From: Candidatus Thermodiscus eudorianus
Lineage (GTDB): Archaea; Thermoproteota; Thermoprotei_A; Sulfolobales; Acidilobaceae
Direction of reading: 5' to 3'
Length of the DNA stretch: 64,000 nucleotides
NCBI GenBank assembly: GCA_015521085.1
Contig: WAOW01000006.1
Span: 186,001-250,000, forward strand
Positions 23,647-31,324 of this stretch are shown here, piece by piece. The notes below the pieces were generated by a model. The model saw only the letters and a program-made list of their open reading frames with translations. It made no database searches and was not told the DNA's origin. Every line of letters begins with the position of its first letter. The first letter of the stretch is position 1. The position numbers and the translations under genes were made by a program.

Positions 23647-23740
23647 TGGAGCCGCCGGCGGGATTCGAACCCGCGACCACTGGCTTACAAGGCCAGCGCT
23701 TTAGGCCCCGCACAGGGTCTGCCTGCTGAGCTACGGCGGC
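23647..23740 (-). tRNA. tRNA-Thr (TGT) with an 18-nt non-canonical D-arm intron and encoded CCA
   Basis: Acceptor stem GCCGCCG/CGGCGGC, discriminator U as in archaeal tRNA-Thr, anticodon stem CTGGC/GCCAG with loop CTTGTAA (anticodon TGT), T-arm GCGGGTTCGAATCCCGC, templated CCA. The D-arm only folds correctly after removing 18 nt. Bases 23655-23691 recur at 22946-22982. Confidence 0.93.
23701..23718 (-). other. 18-nt intron in the tRNA-Thr D-arm (bulge-helix-bulge)
   Basis: Exon AGGC pairs with intron GCCU (4-bp central helix), with 3-nt bulges AGA and AAA and a tiny inner hairpin CCC-UGUGC-GGG. Excision gives GGCAG joined to AGCGCTGG, the normal D-arm to anticodon-stem sequence, placing the intron near positions 24-26. 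The outer helix is short, so this is a relaxed motif. Confidence 0.82.
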
Positions 23741-23832
23741 CTCCCGGGTTTTGTCTAATTGAGTGGGAGAGGATTTTAGGGTTTATGGGTTCCCGGCCTT
23801 TGGTCGACCGGGGATTTGCCTGTTTTTGGCCT

Positions 23833-24648
23833 CTAGGTTCTTCTGCCAGCGTTTATCGAGAGTATGTGGCCTGTGATGCCTCGTGATTCTACCGGGTCTA
23901 GTAGGAAGTGTATCGCGCGGGCCACGTCTTCTGGCTGGAGTATGATTTTGAGGGGGTGTAGGTTCCGTATCTTCTCCCTGCTCTGCGGGTCTTCGAGGAA
24001 CCTCCGTGTCATGTCTGTCTCCACGAAGCTCGGCGCTACGGCGTTGACTCGTATGCCTTGTTCTGCTAGCTCTATTGCTAGCCTCTTGGTCAAGCCTATT
24101 AGTCCTGCCTTGCTCGCGGAGTACGCGGCTCCCGCTACGACGTTACCGGTCTCTCCGGCTATGCTCGATATTAGTACTATTGAGGCCCATGACGCCTTCC
24201 GGAGGGCTGGGAGCGTGTATTTTATCGTGTAGAATGCCCCGTATAGGTTTACTCGTAGTACTTTGTCCCATTCTTCTATGGTGAGGTCTTCGATGCTCCC
24301 GGCCTGTAGTATACCAGCGGAGTATACTATTCCGTTGAGGTAGGGGTAGTCCTCTTGAACGCTAAAGGCTAGTTTCTTAACCTCTTCGTGGCTTGCCACG
24401 TCTACCTTGTATAGCTTGTGGCGTCCCGAAGGGTTTCGCTTCTCGACCTCTCTCAAAACCGCTAGGGCTTTTTCACGGGACTTATTGTAAGTGATGGCTA
24501 GGTTGTATCCCTTCTCCGCTAGGAGGATCGCTGTCGCCGCGCCTATGCCTCGGGAGCCTCCTACGACTAACACGTAGGAGTTTCCCGGTTGCAGCTCCCG
24601 TGGAACACTAGTCCCATGAGCTAGCAGGGGACCCCTCTCTCCAGGCAT
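23833..24648 (-). CDS. Short-chain dehydrogenase/reductase, FabG-like
   Basis: A 271-aa classical SDR. Cofactor motif VLVVGGSRGIGAATA (about residues 27-41; GGxxGIG), NNAG-equivalent YSAGIL, catalytic Ser in VLISSIAG, YSASK catalytic Tyr-x-x-x-Lys, and the closing VAPSFVETDMT loop. The first about 20 residues are not part of the fold, so translation may start later. NADP(H)-type keto reductase of unknown substrate. It follows the symporter operon by 41 bp and may be its last gene. Confidence 0.85.
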   Translation of the reverse strand: MPGERGPLLAHGTSVPRELQPGNSYVLVVGGSRGIGAATAILLAEKGYNLAITYNKSREKALAVLREVEKRNPSGRHKLYKVDVASHEEVKKLAFSVQEDYPYLNGIVYSAGILQAGSIEDLTIEEWDKVLRVNLYGAFYTIKYTLPALRKASWASIVLISSIAGETGNVVAGAAYSASKAGLIGLTKRLAIELAEQGIRVNAVAPSFVETDMTRRFLEDPQSREKIRNLHPLKIILQPEDVARAIHFLLDPVESRGITGHILSINAGRRT

Positions 24649-24689
24649 GCCTCCTCTACCCTCCGGGGCCCTATGGCGTGTTTTCTAGT

Positions 24690-25139
24690 CTAGACCTCGA
24701 TTATCTCTACCATGGCTACTAGTTGTTTGAGCAGGCTTTTTGCATTTGCCAGGCCAGCCATGTCTAGTAGGATAAGTTCCTCCTCTCCAGGCTCTTCTCT
24801 CTCGAAGGCGAAGAGTAAGGGGAAGGCCCATGGCGGCGTGTATACACTGGTTACTCCGTGTTTCCTAGCTAGTTCCTGTAGACGCTCCCTCCCAGTGTAT
24901 TTGATCAGCGATAGTGGACCCGCTGTGACCGCCACGCCGTGGTCGTCTAGGTAGCCCAGTCTATCTATTATTACGTGGGGCTCCCACCTGTAGGCTGAGC
25001 CCGATACGACTAGTGCCAGGGCTATTAGGTATTGATCCCTCACCCTCTGGTATGGCCCGGCTATCTTCTTGGTCTTCACTATGGTGGCTCTCTCAGGTAT
25101 AAAGAACCTTATCCCCTCTGTATCCTGTTTCGCGTTCAA
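24690..25139 (-). CDS. Hypothetical protein translationally coupled to the symporter
   Basis: 149 aa from TTG 25139, which overlaps the symporter TGA as TTGA and has GGTGAG just upstream; the open frame extends further 5' but that part is antisense-like and lies inside the symporter gene. The product is soluble, alpha/beta, with a YQRVRDQYLIALALVVSGSAY helix and a C-terminal ILLDMAGLANAKSLLKQLV segment. No family recognised. Its coupling suggests a role tied to the transported solute. Confidence 0.7.
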   Translation of the reverse strand: MNAKQDTEGIRFFIPERATIVKTKKIAGPYQRVRDQYLIALALVVSGSAYRWEPHVIIDRLGYLDDHGVAVTAGPLSLIKYTGRERLQELARKHGVTSVYTPPWAFPLLFAFEREEPGEEELILLDMAGLANAKSLLKQLVAMVEIIEV

Positions 25140-26575
25140 GCACTCACCTCTCCCTCTATGCTGGGTATTGTTAGGATCGTCGAGACTATGAGTATCCAGC
25201 CTGCTATGGGTACGCCTAGTGGGTGTGAGGCGAAAGCCTTCAAGGGGCTCCCCTCGATAACCGTTACCAGGGCTACTATGACCGGGCCCGATAGTATTGC
25301 TAGGATCGGCCATATACTACTCTTTTTCACGCTGAGGAGCCAGCCTGCTAGCGTCGGCGGTGCCAGGCTTAGGAGTATGAGGCTGGAGAGCACGCTCAGC
25401 TGGACTATATAGCTGACCCTGGACAACGCGACTACAGCCATAAGCACCCCCACCACTACTATGGAGGCGAGGGCTATTCTCTTCCTCCTGGTCTCGTCTC
25501 CCCTTGCCAGGTCCACTGCTACAACGCTGGATAGCGTTAGGAGTATGCTATCGGCCGTAGACGCGCTAGCAGCTATAATGCTCGTGAACACGATTCCAGC
25601 CAGGACAGGGCTCATGATGCTTAGTAGGAGTGGTGTCACCTGGTCCTTGCCCTTCGGGTTAATAGAAAGGTATCCGGCCTCGACTCCAGCCCTTGCGTAG
25701 AGTCCTATCAGGGTCACTATTATTGTGTAGATTAGGCCGAAGAGGCCGAACCACCTGATCATTTTCCCCAGGCTCTCCTCGTCTCTCGGCATATAGAGCC
25801 TCTGGACTACCTGGGGGTTTGTTACCGCGAAGAATATCCAGGGGAGTGTGAATGCCAGGTAGGTGTTCAGGGTCCAGAACCCGCCTAGCCTATCCAGCCC
25901 CTTCTCGCCTAGAACCGTCCACGCGCTCCCGAGGTCTCCCGCGTTGGAAGTCCACAACCAGACTACATAGCCTAGCAGTAGGAGCGCTGACAGTATCATC
26001 CAGAGGCCTTGGAGGGCGTCTGTGAGCGCTACACTCCATATTCCGGCGATCGAGCTCCAGGCTATTATGATTAGAAGGCCAACTACCACGCCCAACGCAT
26101 AGTAGCCGCCTGCCAGGCCCGCGATCGCTTCTCCTATACTCTTCAACTGGCTCGCGGCGTATGGTATCAGAGCTATCAGGTAGATTATACCGACAATGAC
26201 CGCTATCCTCCTGTCGCCAAACAGGTCGGCGAGCATCTGGCTAGGCGTGATCCACTTCCTCTCACGGGACCTCCTGTATACCCTGCGGGAGAGTAGGGTG
26301 AGTAAGCCCAGCGTGGCCACGAAGTAGGATAGCTCGAATCCCAGTGCTCCTATGCCTGTGGAATATGCGAATCCAACTAGGCCTACGATCATGAAGCCGC
26401 TATAGGTTGTAGCGGCGTAAGTCATAGCTGATAGGAATCCGCCTAGCCTCCCCCGTGACGTGAAGAAGTCTTCTAGGCCCCCTGAGAGCTTTTTCCTGCT
26501 TAGGTATGCTAGTAGCGTGCCTAGTATTAGGTAGATCGCCAGGATTGAGATCGAGACTGCTAGTCCCGTGTTCAT
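25136..26575 (-). CDS. Sodium:solute symporter (SSF family)
   Basis: 479 aa from ATG 26575, with about 13 membrane helices. SSF landmarks: YLSRKKLSGGLEDFFTSRGR after helix 1, ATTYSGFMIVGLVGFAYSTG in helix 2, the WITPSQMLADLFGDR loop, PQVVQRLYMPRDEESLGK and the ASASTADSILLTLSS helix with the sodium-site Ser/Thr residues. The ATG is behind GGAGGTGGGG and overlaps the stop of a 55-aa membrane protein gene (ATGA). The solute is unknown; SSF members paired with such small proteins often carry monocarboxylates or pantothenate-like solutes (established for some relatives, inference here). Confidence 0.9.
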   Translation of the reverse strand: MNTGLAVSISILAIYLILGTLLAYLSRKKLSGGLEDFFTSRGRLGGFLSAMTYAATTYSGFMIVGLVGFAYSTGIGALGFELSYFVATLGLLTLLSRRVYRRSRERKWITPSQMLADLFGDRRIAVIVGIIYLIALIPYAASQLKSIGEAIAGLAGGYYALGVVVGLLIIIAWSSIAGIWSVALTDALQGLWMILSALLLLGYVVWLWTSNAGDLGSAWTVLGEKGLDRLGGFWTLNTYLAFTLPWIFFAVTNPQVVQRLYMPRDEESLGKMIRWFGLFGLIYTIIVTLIGLYARAGVEAGYLSINPKGKDQVTPLLLSIMSPVLAGIVFTSIIAASASTADSILLTLSSVVAVDLARGDETRRKRIALASIVVVGVLMAVVALSRVSYIVQLSVLSSLILLSLAPPTLAGWLLSVKKSSIWPILAILSGPVIVALVTVIEGSPLKAFASHPLGVPIAGWILIVSTILTIPSIEGEVSA

Positions 26576-26739
26576 TTCTTGCCCCACCTCCACGTATGGT
26601 ACCAGGTGGCTAGTAGCGTTGCTAGCGCCGTGAGAGACCAGTAGGTGTAGAGGATGGAGCCTTGTAGCTTGTCTGGCATGGCGAGGGGTAGATACATTAG
26701 GAGGAGTAGTGCCGTGTATACTATCGCCTCTAGCTTCAT
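26572..26739 (-). CDS. DUF3311-like small membrane protein, symporter partner (55 aa)
   Basis: A very short gene with ATG 26739 and TGA 26574-26572 overlapping the symporter ATG. The product has two hydrophobic helices (residues 5-21, AIVYTALLLLMYLPLAM, and 28-47, TALATLLATWYHTWRW region) joined by a short polar loop, the pattern of DUF3311 proteins encoded directly before SSF symporters. Probably a small auxiliary subunit. Family membership is inferred from size, topology and position. Confidence 0.78.
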   Translation of the reverse strand: MKLEAIVYTALLLLMYLPLAMPDKLQGSILYTYWSLTALATLLATWYHTWRWGKK

Positions 26740-26752
26740 CCCCGCCACCCAT

Positions 26753-26772
26753 AAGGAAACAATCGTTTCCTT
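26753..26772. promoter_or_regulatory. Perfect inverted repeat AAGGAAAC-AATC-GTTTCCTT, likely operator
   Basis: Eight-bp perfect arms around a 4-bp spacer between the symporter operon and its divergent regulator. An AT box at 26780-26790 (ATTTAAGTTT) can serve as TATA on either strand; read leftward it puts the transcription start at about 26760, inside the repeat. Binding here would block the symporter operon promoter. Confidence 0.75.
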
Positions 26773-26822
26773 ACAACGCTATTTAAGTTTAACAAGGGAC
26801 ACACATAATAACAGGAGACGCC

Positions 26823-27785
26823 ATGAGGACTAGAACAAAGACCGAGACACAACTACTAAGCCTAATAATAAGGTATGGTCCGCTGACCGCGTCAGAACTA
26901 GCAAGGATATCCGGTTACTCCAGAAGCTGGGTGTGGAAAACCCTACAACGCTTATCCAAGGAGGGAGTTGTCAATCTAGAGAAACGCGGGGGCACACTTA
27001 TAGTAAGGCCATCCACCGCGTCCTACAAGAAGCTCCTTCGGATAGGCATACTAAGAGCCTCAGAGTACCCCTATGTAATACCCTTCGCTAAGAGACTAAA
27101 GAACTACTACCACGAGGTCGAGATAATAGTCTACGATGAAGCCTTTAAACTAGCCTATGACATAGCACTAGGCAGGCTCCACTTGGGGTTCGCCCCGGCT
27201 ATCTCACACCTGATAGTCCACAGGGTCAGTGGAGGGCTGACCTACATTATGGGTGGGGGAAGTAAGGGTGGAGCCGGTATAATAGAGGGTAGAGAGGGCT
27301 CCGGTCATATGACAACTATGGCCTCAACAATGGAGTTATGCTCTGAAGTAATGAGGCTTGAGCCTCCCCGTGTCTACGCTAGGACGGGAGATGCCATAAT
27401 AACAGGCGTACTGGAGGGTAGGGCCAGGTATGGAGTCGTGTGGGAGCCCTACCTTTACCTGGCCCAGAGACGGGGCCTACGGGTGAATGAGTGTGGCCTA
27501 CCATTTTGTTGCCTGCTAGCTGGGAATATTGGTATGGCTGGAGAACATGAGAGGGTCTCTAGACTGCTCTCGCAGGCCATGGATGAGGCTCGAAGGAGGC
27601 TGAGGGACCCTCTCCTAGCCGAGTCCTATTCGAACCTTATCGGGATCGATAAGAATATTGTGGCTGAGACAATGACTCGGTATGAGTTCTTGGCTGAGCC
27701 TCCTGTTAACGAGCTGAAGTCGCTACTCAACTCTATGAGGAGCGTAGCGTTTCCAGACTGGATCCTGCGGGAGGCTATTCTCTAG
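26823..27785 (+). CDS. Winged-helix regulator fused to a periplasmic-binding-protein-like ligand domain
   Basis: 320 aa. N-terminal wHTH (about 1-65) with LTASELARISGYSRSWVWKTLQRL as the DNA-reading region; residues about 70-320 resemble a NMT1/SsuA-type substrate-binding fold (IGILRASEYPYVIPFAKRL, GRLHLGFAPAISHLI, GGGSKGGAGIIEG, GRARYGVVWEPYLYLAQ). The design is that of a ligand-sensing repressor or activator using a solute-binding module. It diverges from the symporter operon over a perfect inverted repeat, so it most likely controls that operon in response to its solute. GGAG precedes ATG 26823. Confidence 0.82.
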   Translation: MRTRTKTETQLLSLIIRYGPLTASELARISGYSRSWVWKTLQRLSKEGVVNLEKRGGTLIVRPSTASYKKLLRIGILRASEYPYVIPFAKRLKNYYHEVEIIVYDEAFKLAYDIALGRLHLGFAPAISHLIVHRVSGGLTYIMGGGSKGGAGIIEGREGSGHMTTMASTMELCSEVMRLEPPRVYARTGDAIITGVLEGRARYGVVWEPYLYLAQRRGLRVNECGLPFCCLLAGNIGMAGEHERVSRLLSQAMDEARRRLRDPLLAESYSNLIGIDKNIVAETMTRYEFLAEPPVNELKSLLNSMRSVAFPDWILREAIL

Positions 27786-27786
27786 A

Positions 27787-28866
27787 CTAAATTAATATAA
27801 TAATTATAGATAATAATATTATTACGGCTTCGAGTAAGAGGATGAAGGCCACAACATCGCTCTCAGACACATGTGTAGGACACTCATAACTACCGCTCTT
27901 TATCTTGGCTAAGAGTTTCAACGCTATGTGGGTCACGCTATAGACCTTGTCTGACGGCGGTGCCAGACTCCCGTCGGGGCATACGTAGGCAAAGTTTCGT
28001 TTCTCCACGCCCGTGGCTTTGGCTCGTAGGAAGAGCGCTAGCTCTACGAAATACAATGCGAAGACGGCCACGCCGAACTTCTCGAAGTTACCCAATATCA
28101 CGAGCCCCGCGAAGTACGCTCCGATGCCATATGTAAACGAGTTACCGGGAAACGTCAGCGCGGGGTACTTGTTATACGCTATAAACGCCAGTATGGCAGC
28201 GATGCCTATCACCGACGCTACTATTACCAGGTCTAAGCCCTTCAACAAGCCCAGGACCAGCGACGCCAGCAGTAGTAGCATCCCCATACCCGCCTCCAGC
28301 CCGTTATAGCCAGCTAGCATGTTGAAGGCATTCGAAGCCCCTATGACCCCAATGGGGACCACGACAAGGGGATACAGGAGGCCTAGATCGACCACTCCCA
28401 CGAGCGGCACATCTAGCCGTGAGTAGCCGGCTTTTATCGCGACCAGGGGAAGTGATATGGGTGCCATGAGGGCGATCCTTGTCAGAGGGGATAATCCCTT
28501 AACCTCTGTATCGCTTCGTTTGTAGCTGATTAGGCTCAATACATCGTCTATGAAGCCCATTAGCGTTGAGAGGAGGGTCATGAGGGATAATGCTAGTAGC
28601 GATGAGAGGACGAACTCGCTTCCACGGCAATATATCTGTATTATCTCGAAGAACAATAACCCCATACTTATAGCGATAAGTGTAAAGGTGCCCCCTGCTG
28701 CAGAGGCATGGGGCTTGCCTGGTTTGTTCTCGTCGGGAACCATGAATAGACTAGTCTTGGAGGTCAGCTTGATCCATTTACGGGTGAGTACTAGGTTTAT
28801 AGCGAATGCTATTAGAGACGCTGCTAGCAGGTCAATTGCGTGTATCTCTGTGTCGCCTAGTTGCAT
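27787..28866 (-). CDS. GT4-family UDP-sugar:polyprenyl-phosphate sugar-1-phosphate transferase (AglH/ALG7-like)
   Basis: About 359 aa with ten or so membrane helices. The glycosyltransferase-4 motifs are present: PGKPHASAAGG (substrate loop), GFIDDVLSL (catalytic DD), and SNAFNMLAGYNGLEAG (NxxN/D...NGLE motif of the ALG7/MraY superfamily). It probably transfers GlcNAc-1-phosphate or similar to dolichyl phosphate, starting N-glycan assembly for surface proteins such as the S-layer nearby. ATG 28866 is behind GGGAGG and overlaps the TrmY-like gene by 10 bp. The last helix is encoded by an extremely AT-rich stretch. Confidence 0.9.
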   Translation of the reverse strand: MQLGDTEIHAIDLLAASLIAFAINLVLTRKWIKLTSKTSLFMVPDENKPGKPHASAAGGTFTLIAISMGLLFFEIIQIYCRGSEFVLSSLLALSLMTLLSTLMGFIDDVLSLISYKRSDTEVKGLSPLTRIALMAPISLPLVAIKAGYSRLDVPLVGVVDLGLLYPLVVVPIGVIGASNAFNMLAGYNGLEAGMGMLLLLASLVLGLLKGLDLVIVASVIGIAAILAFIAYNKYPALTFPGNSFTYGIGAYFAGLVILGNFEKFGVAVFALYFVELALFLRAKATGVEKRNFAYVCPDGSLAPPSDKVYSVTHIALKLLAKIKSGSYECPTHVSESDVVAFILLLEAVIILLSIIIILI

Positions 28867-29438
28867 GCCTCGGCCTCCCACTCCAGGTAGGCTATTACCT
28901 GGCTGGTCTGGTAGCTGAGGGGACCTATACTGGCCTTCGCATCGATATAGTTTCTTATGTCGTTAATTATGTGTTCTGGGATGTCGATTTGAGCGCCCAG
29001 GAGATACGCTCTGGGTTTTACCCGGGGAAGCCCTGATATATCCTCGCCGTCCTCTGCCAGCAGGATAGTTTCGAAGCCTGCTTTGCTTATGATAGATACA
29101 ACGTCTCTAACACCTATAGCGTACCTATCTATGCATACGCTCTTACCTTGCACTGATTTTCGAATGTATTGTAGAGCCTCTCTTTCACTTGAAAACCTGC
29201 ATCCCTCCCTATACCTGTATACTATAGTTGCTGGGGGGTTTGGCGGGCCTAGCAGGACTGCTACTAGGAGTGATTTACTCCTAGCGATGCTGAGCATGGA
29301 CCTGGCTATCTCGTCTATTCTACCACTAGGTCCCGCGTAGCCCCGGAGAGGATAGTTTGTGTCCGTCCTGGCGGTAGGTGAAACGATAATGTAAATGGTG
29401 TCAGCGGATTCCTTGTGTATTGTTTCTTTGAAGGTCAA
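28857..29438 (-). CDS. trmY: TrmY-like SPOUT tRNA (pseudouridine54-N1)-methyltransferase
   Basis: 193 aa. The SPOUT-type pattern of TrmY is visible: YAGPSGRIDEIARSM near the N-terminus, LLGPPNPPATIVY (about residues 63-75), the ILLAEDGEDISGL loop (about 125-137) and YLLGAQIDIPEH, matching the family LLGPPxPP, HEDGxDL and LGDHIGF positions. TrmY makes m1-pseudouridine at position 54 of archaeal tRNAs using SAM. Some substitutions (GAQID for GDHIG) leave exact specificity open. Overlaps both neighbours, so part of the nfo-115aa-trmY-GT4 operon. Confidence 0.78.
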   Translation of the reverse strand: MTFKETIHKESADTIYIIVSPTARTDTNYPLRGYAGPSGRIDEIARSMLSIARSKSLLVAVLLGPPNPPATIVYRYREGCRFSSEREALQYIRKSVQGKSVCIDRYAIGVRDVVSIISKAGFETILLAEDGEDISGLPRVKPRAYLLGAQIDIPEHIINDIRNYIDAKASIGPLSYQTSQVIAYLEWEAEACN

Positions 29439-29761
29439 GGGTCCCTCAGTATCTCTTCTATCGCCTTCTTGGCCTCCTTGTAGGCTTGTTCTTCGTCTGG
29501 CTTTGTTGTAGCCGGGTCGAAGGGGTATGAGCCGAGGACTAGCTTCACGGTTCCATCTTCTAGCTCGGCGAAGAGCTGGGGGAGGGCTGCCATGCCTAGG
29601 TCGTCGGTCTGCCCGTGTTCTATGGCGTACATGTAGTCCTCCTTTTTCACCTCTAGCTCAACGCCTAGCTCCTCTGAGAGCTTCTTGGCCAGCGACATCC
29701 ACGCTTTATGTAGTGGGTGGAATTCCGCTGTGTCGAGTACGAGCTTCGCTATCTTACCCAT
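29435..29761 (-). CDS. Hypothetical 108-aa protein in the endonuclease IV operon
   Basis: Soluble alpha/beta protein: MGKIAKLVLDTAEFHPLHKA start, KKLSEELGVELEVKKEDYMY helix-strand, and a C-terminal KEAKKAIEEILRDP helix. I use ATG 29761 because GGTGA lies 8 bp upstream; the frame is open to 29782. Its stop overlaps the ATG of the TrmY-like gene by 4 bp. Small thioredoxin-like or MoaD-sized fold is possible but no active-site motif (no CxxC) is present. Confidence 0.68.
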   Translation of the reverse strand: MGKIAKLVLDTAEFHPLHKAWMSLAKKLSEELGVELEVKKEDYMYAIEHGQTDDLGMAALPQLFAELEDGTVKLVLGSYPFDPATTKPDEEQAYKEAKKAIEEILRDP

Positions 29762-29793
29762 CCTATACGTCACCGTATCCACTCTGTACTGGT

Positions 29794-30636
29794 CTAGCTT
29801 TTAACTTTCTCCTCGCAGATCTTCTTCATGAGCAACGCATCCTCTTCTAGTATCGGGCTCTCGCTGATAACTACGGCTTCTATTCCAGCGCTTAGGTAGG
29901 CTTCACAGACTATACTCCATTCTGGCCCATAGCCTTCCTCGGAGAGGGTGTGGTGTTCCCTTTCACCGCCTGGCCCATATTCGATCTTTGAGAAGTGTGT
30001 GTGTAGCGGGCTGATTGCCTTTTTGCCCAGGTTTTTCTCGAAGTACTCTATGACCCCCAGTACATCATCTACGCTGACGACCTTCTCTCCCTGGTATCTG
30101 GCGTAGTAGTGGGCCCAGTCTATCGTTGGCCTGCACCTCTCTATCTCTAGACATATCTCTACGACCTCGTCTATGTCCCCGATGGCGGCTACCCTGCCCA
30201 TGACCTCCGGCGATATGTCTGGCTTTGTGACGAAGCTAGGGAGGGCCTCTAGCACCCTCTTGTACCCGGCTATTGCTCTCTTGAGCGCCTCCTCCTTGGA
30301 TTTGTTTCCCTTGTAGTAGCCGGTGTGTACCACTACGGCGTAAGCCCCCATCCATTCCGCTGCTACGAGCGAGTCTACTATCCTCTTTACACTCTTCTCG
30401 ACTATCGCATCGTCGGTACTCGCCAGGTTTATATAGTAGGGTGCATGGAGCGATAGTACTATATCGTGTTTCTTGGCCTCTTCCCCGAAGCGCTTCGCCT
30501 TGGCCTCACTTATCCTGACCCCCCTAACCGCTTCATACTCCATGGCGTCTAAGCCTATACTTCTTAGGAATTCCGGCACTTTCTCCAATGCTCCTTTGAA
30601 GGATATAGGTTTCCCAGCGGGACCGAAGCGTATCAT
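29794..30636 (-). CDS. nfo: Endonuclease IV-family AP endonuclease (Nfo-like TIM barrel)
   Basis: 280 aa xylose-isomerase-like TIM barrel. Metal-site and DNA-contact segments: DAMEYEAVRGVR, SLHAPYYINLAS (His), AVVVHTGYY (His), DISPEVMGRVAAIGD (Glu), PTIDWAHYYAR (Asp, His) and SPLHTHFSKIEY (His). These match the three-zinc site of endonuclease IV, which cuts DNA at abasic sites, an important lesion at high temperature. First gene of the four-gene leftward unit, behind an AATTAAACCC box at about 30672. Confidence 0.85.
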   Translation of the reverse strand: MIRFGPAGKPISFKGALEKVPEFLRSIGLDAMEYEAVRGVRISEAKAKRFGEEAKKHDIVLSLHAPYYINLASTDDAIVEKSVKRIVDSLVAAEWMGAYAVVVHTGYYKGNKSKEEALKRAIAGYKRVLEALPSFVTKPDISPEVMGRVAAIGDIDEVVEICLEIERCRPTIDWAHYYARYQGEKVVSVDDVLGVIEYFEKNLGKKAISPLHTHFSKIEYGPGGEREHHTLSEEGYGPEWSIVCEAYLSAGIEAVVISESPILEEDALLMKKICEEKVKS

Positions 30637-30742
30637 ATCTCTCCATCCTCGTTAGATAACGCTCAGTTCCCGGGTTTAATTGTTGAAGTAGGAACCGTTA
30701 ACTCGACAGGATATATAAGCTTCTGGCCGCGTTGTTGATAGT

Positions 30743-31324
30743 CTATATGAGTGTCTCGTGTATCTCTAGGTTAGCTAGTTTCATCAAGTTCCTTAGTGCC
30801 TCTGTTTTGGTCTCGGCATTATACCAGTTTAACAAGTTGTTTTTCTCCAGGTATTCTAGTGTTTCTACTATCTTTATCTTCTCCTTGACGCCGAGGGTTA
30901 GTATGTTCACGTCTACTCTATGGTTTGCCGCGTATATGGTTGCTAGTTCTAGGGGTGCTCCTGCGTTATAGTCTCCGTCTGTTATCATTACGATCTTCCG
31001 TTTCCTTAGGCTCTTCCGCAGCATTTTTACCGCGTCTATTATAGCGTCTCCTGGAGCCGAGCCTTCGAACGTCTTGTTGATTATTGATAGTGTCTTCATA
31101 ATTTGCGATATATTGTCTGTGGGAGGTAGTAGTGGTATTGACTTGTTGTAGAAGACAACTATGCCGATTCTGCTTCCCTTCTGTTTTAGTATACGCTCGA
31201 CTATCATTGACATTATATGGAGTGTTGCGGATAACTTGCTTGGTTGCATGTCGTTAAATGATCTCCCCATGCTCAGGCTTACATCTATAATATATACAAT
31301 GTCTTCAATCTCTTGATCCTTCAC
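30743..31324 (-). CDS. VWA-domain protein with largely intact MIDAS
   Basis: 193-aa von Willebrand A domain, no signal peptide. MIDAS motif DVSLSMG (Asp14, Ser16, Ser18) and MITDGDYNAG (Asp116) are present; the middle Thr region is atypical (FEGSAPGDA). VWA domains bind metal-dependent protein partners. Its start overlaps the stop of the upstream RHH-PIN gene by 4 bp, so the two are co-translated. Third gene of an unusual VWA-like / RHH-PIN / VWA unit next to the S-layer gene. Function of the unit not known to me. Confidence 0.82.
   Translation of the reverse strand: MKDQEIEDIVYIIDVSLSMGRSFNDMQPSKLSATLHIMSMIVERILKQKGSRIGIVVFYNKSIPLLPPTDNISQIMKTLSIINKTFEGSAPGDAIIDAVKMLRKSLRKRKIVMITDGDYNAGAPLELATIYAANHRVDVNILTLGVKEKIKIVETLEYLEKNNLLNWYNAETKTEALRNLMKLANLEIHETLI

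Noticed and set aside
24690-25313. 207-aa version of the hypothetical gene beginning at 25,313
   Set aside because: The first 58 codons lie inside the symporter gene and are His/Arg/Thr-rich shadow sequence; TTG 25139 is coupled to the symporter stop.
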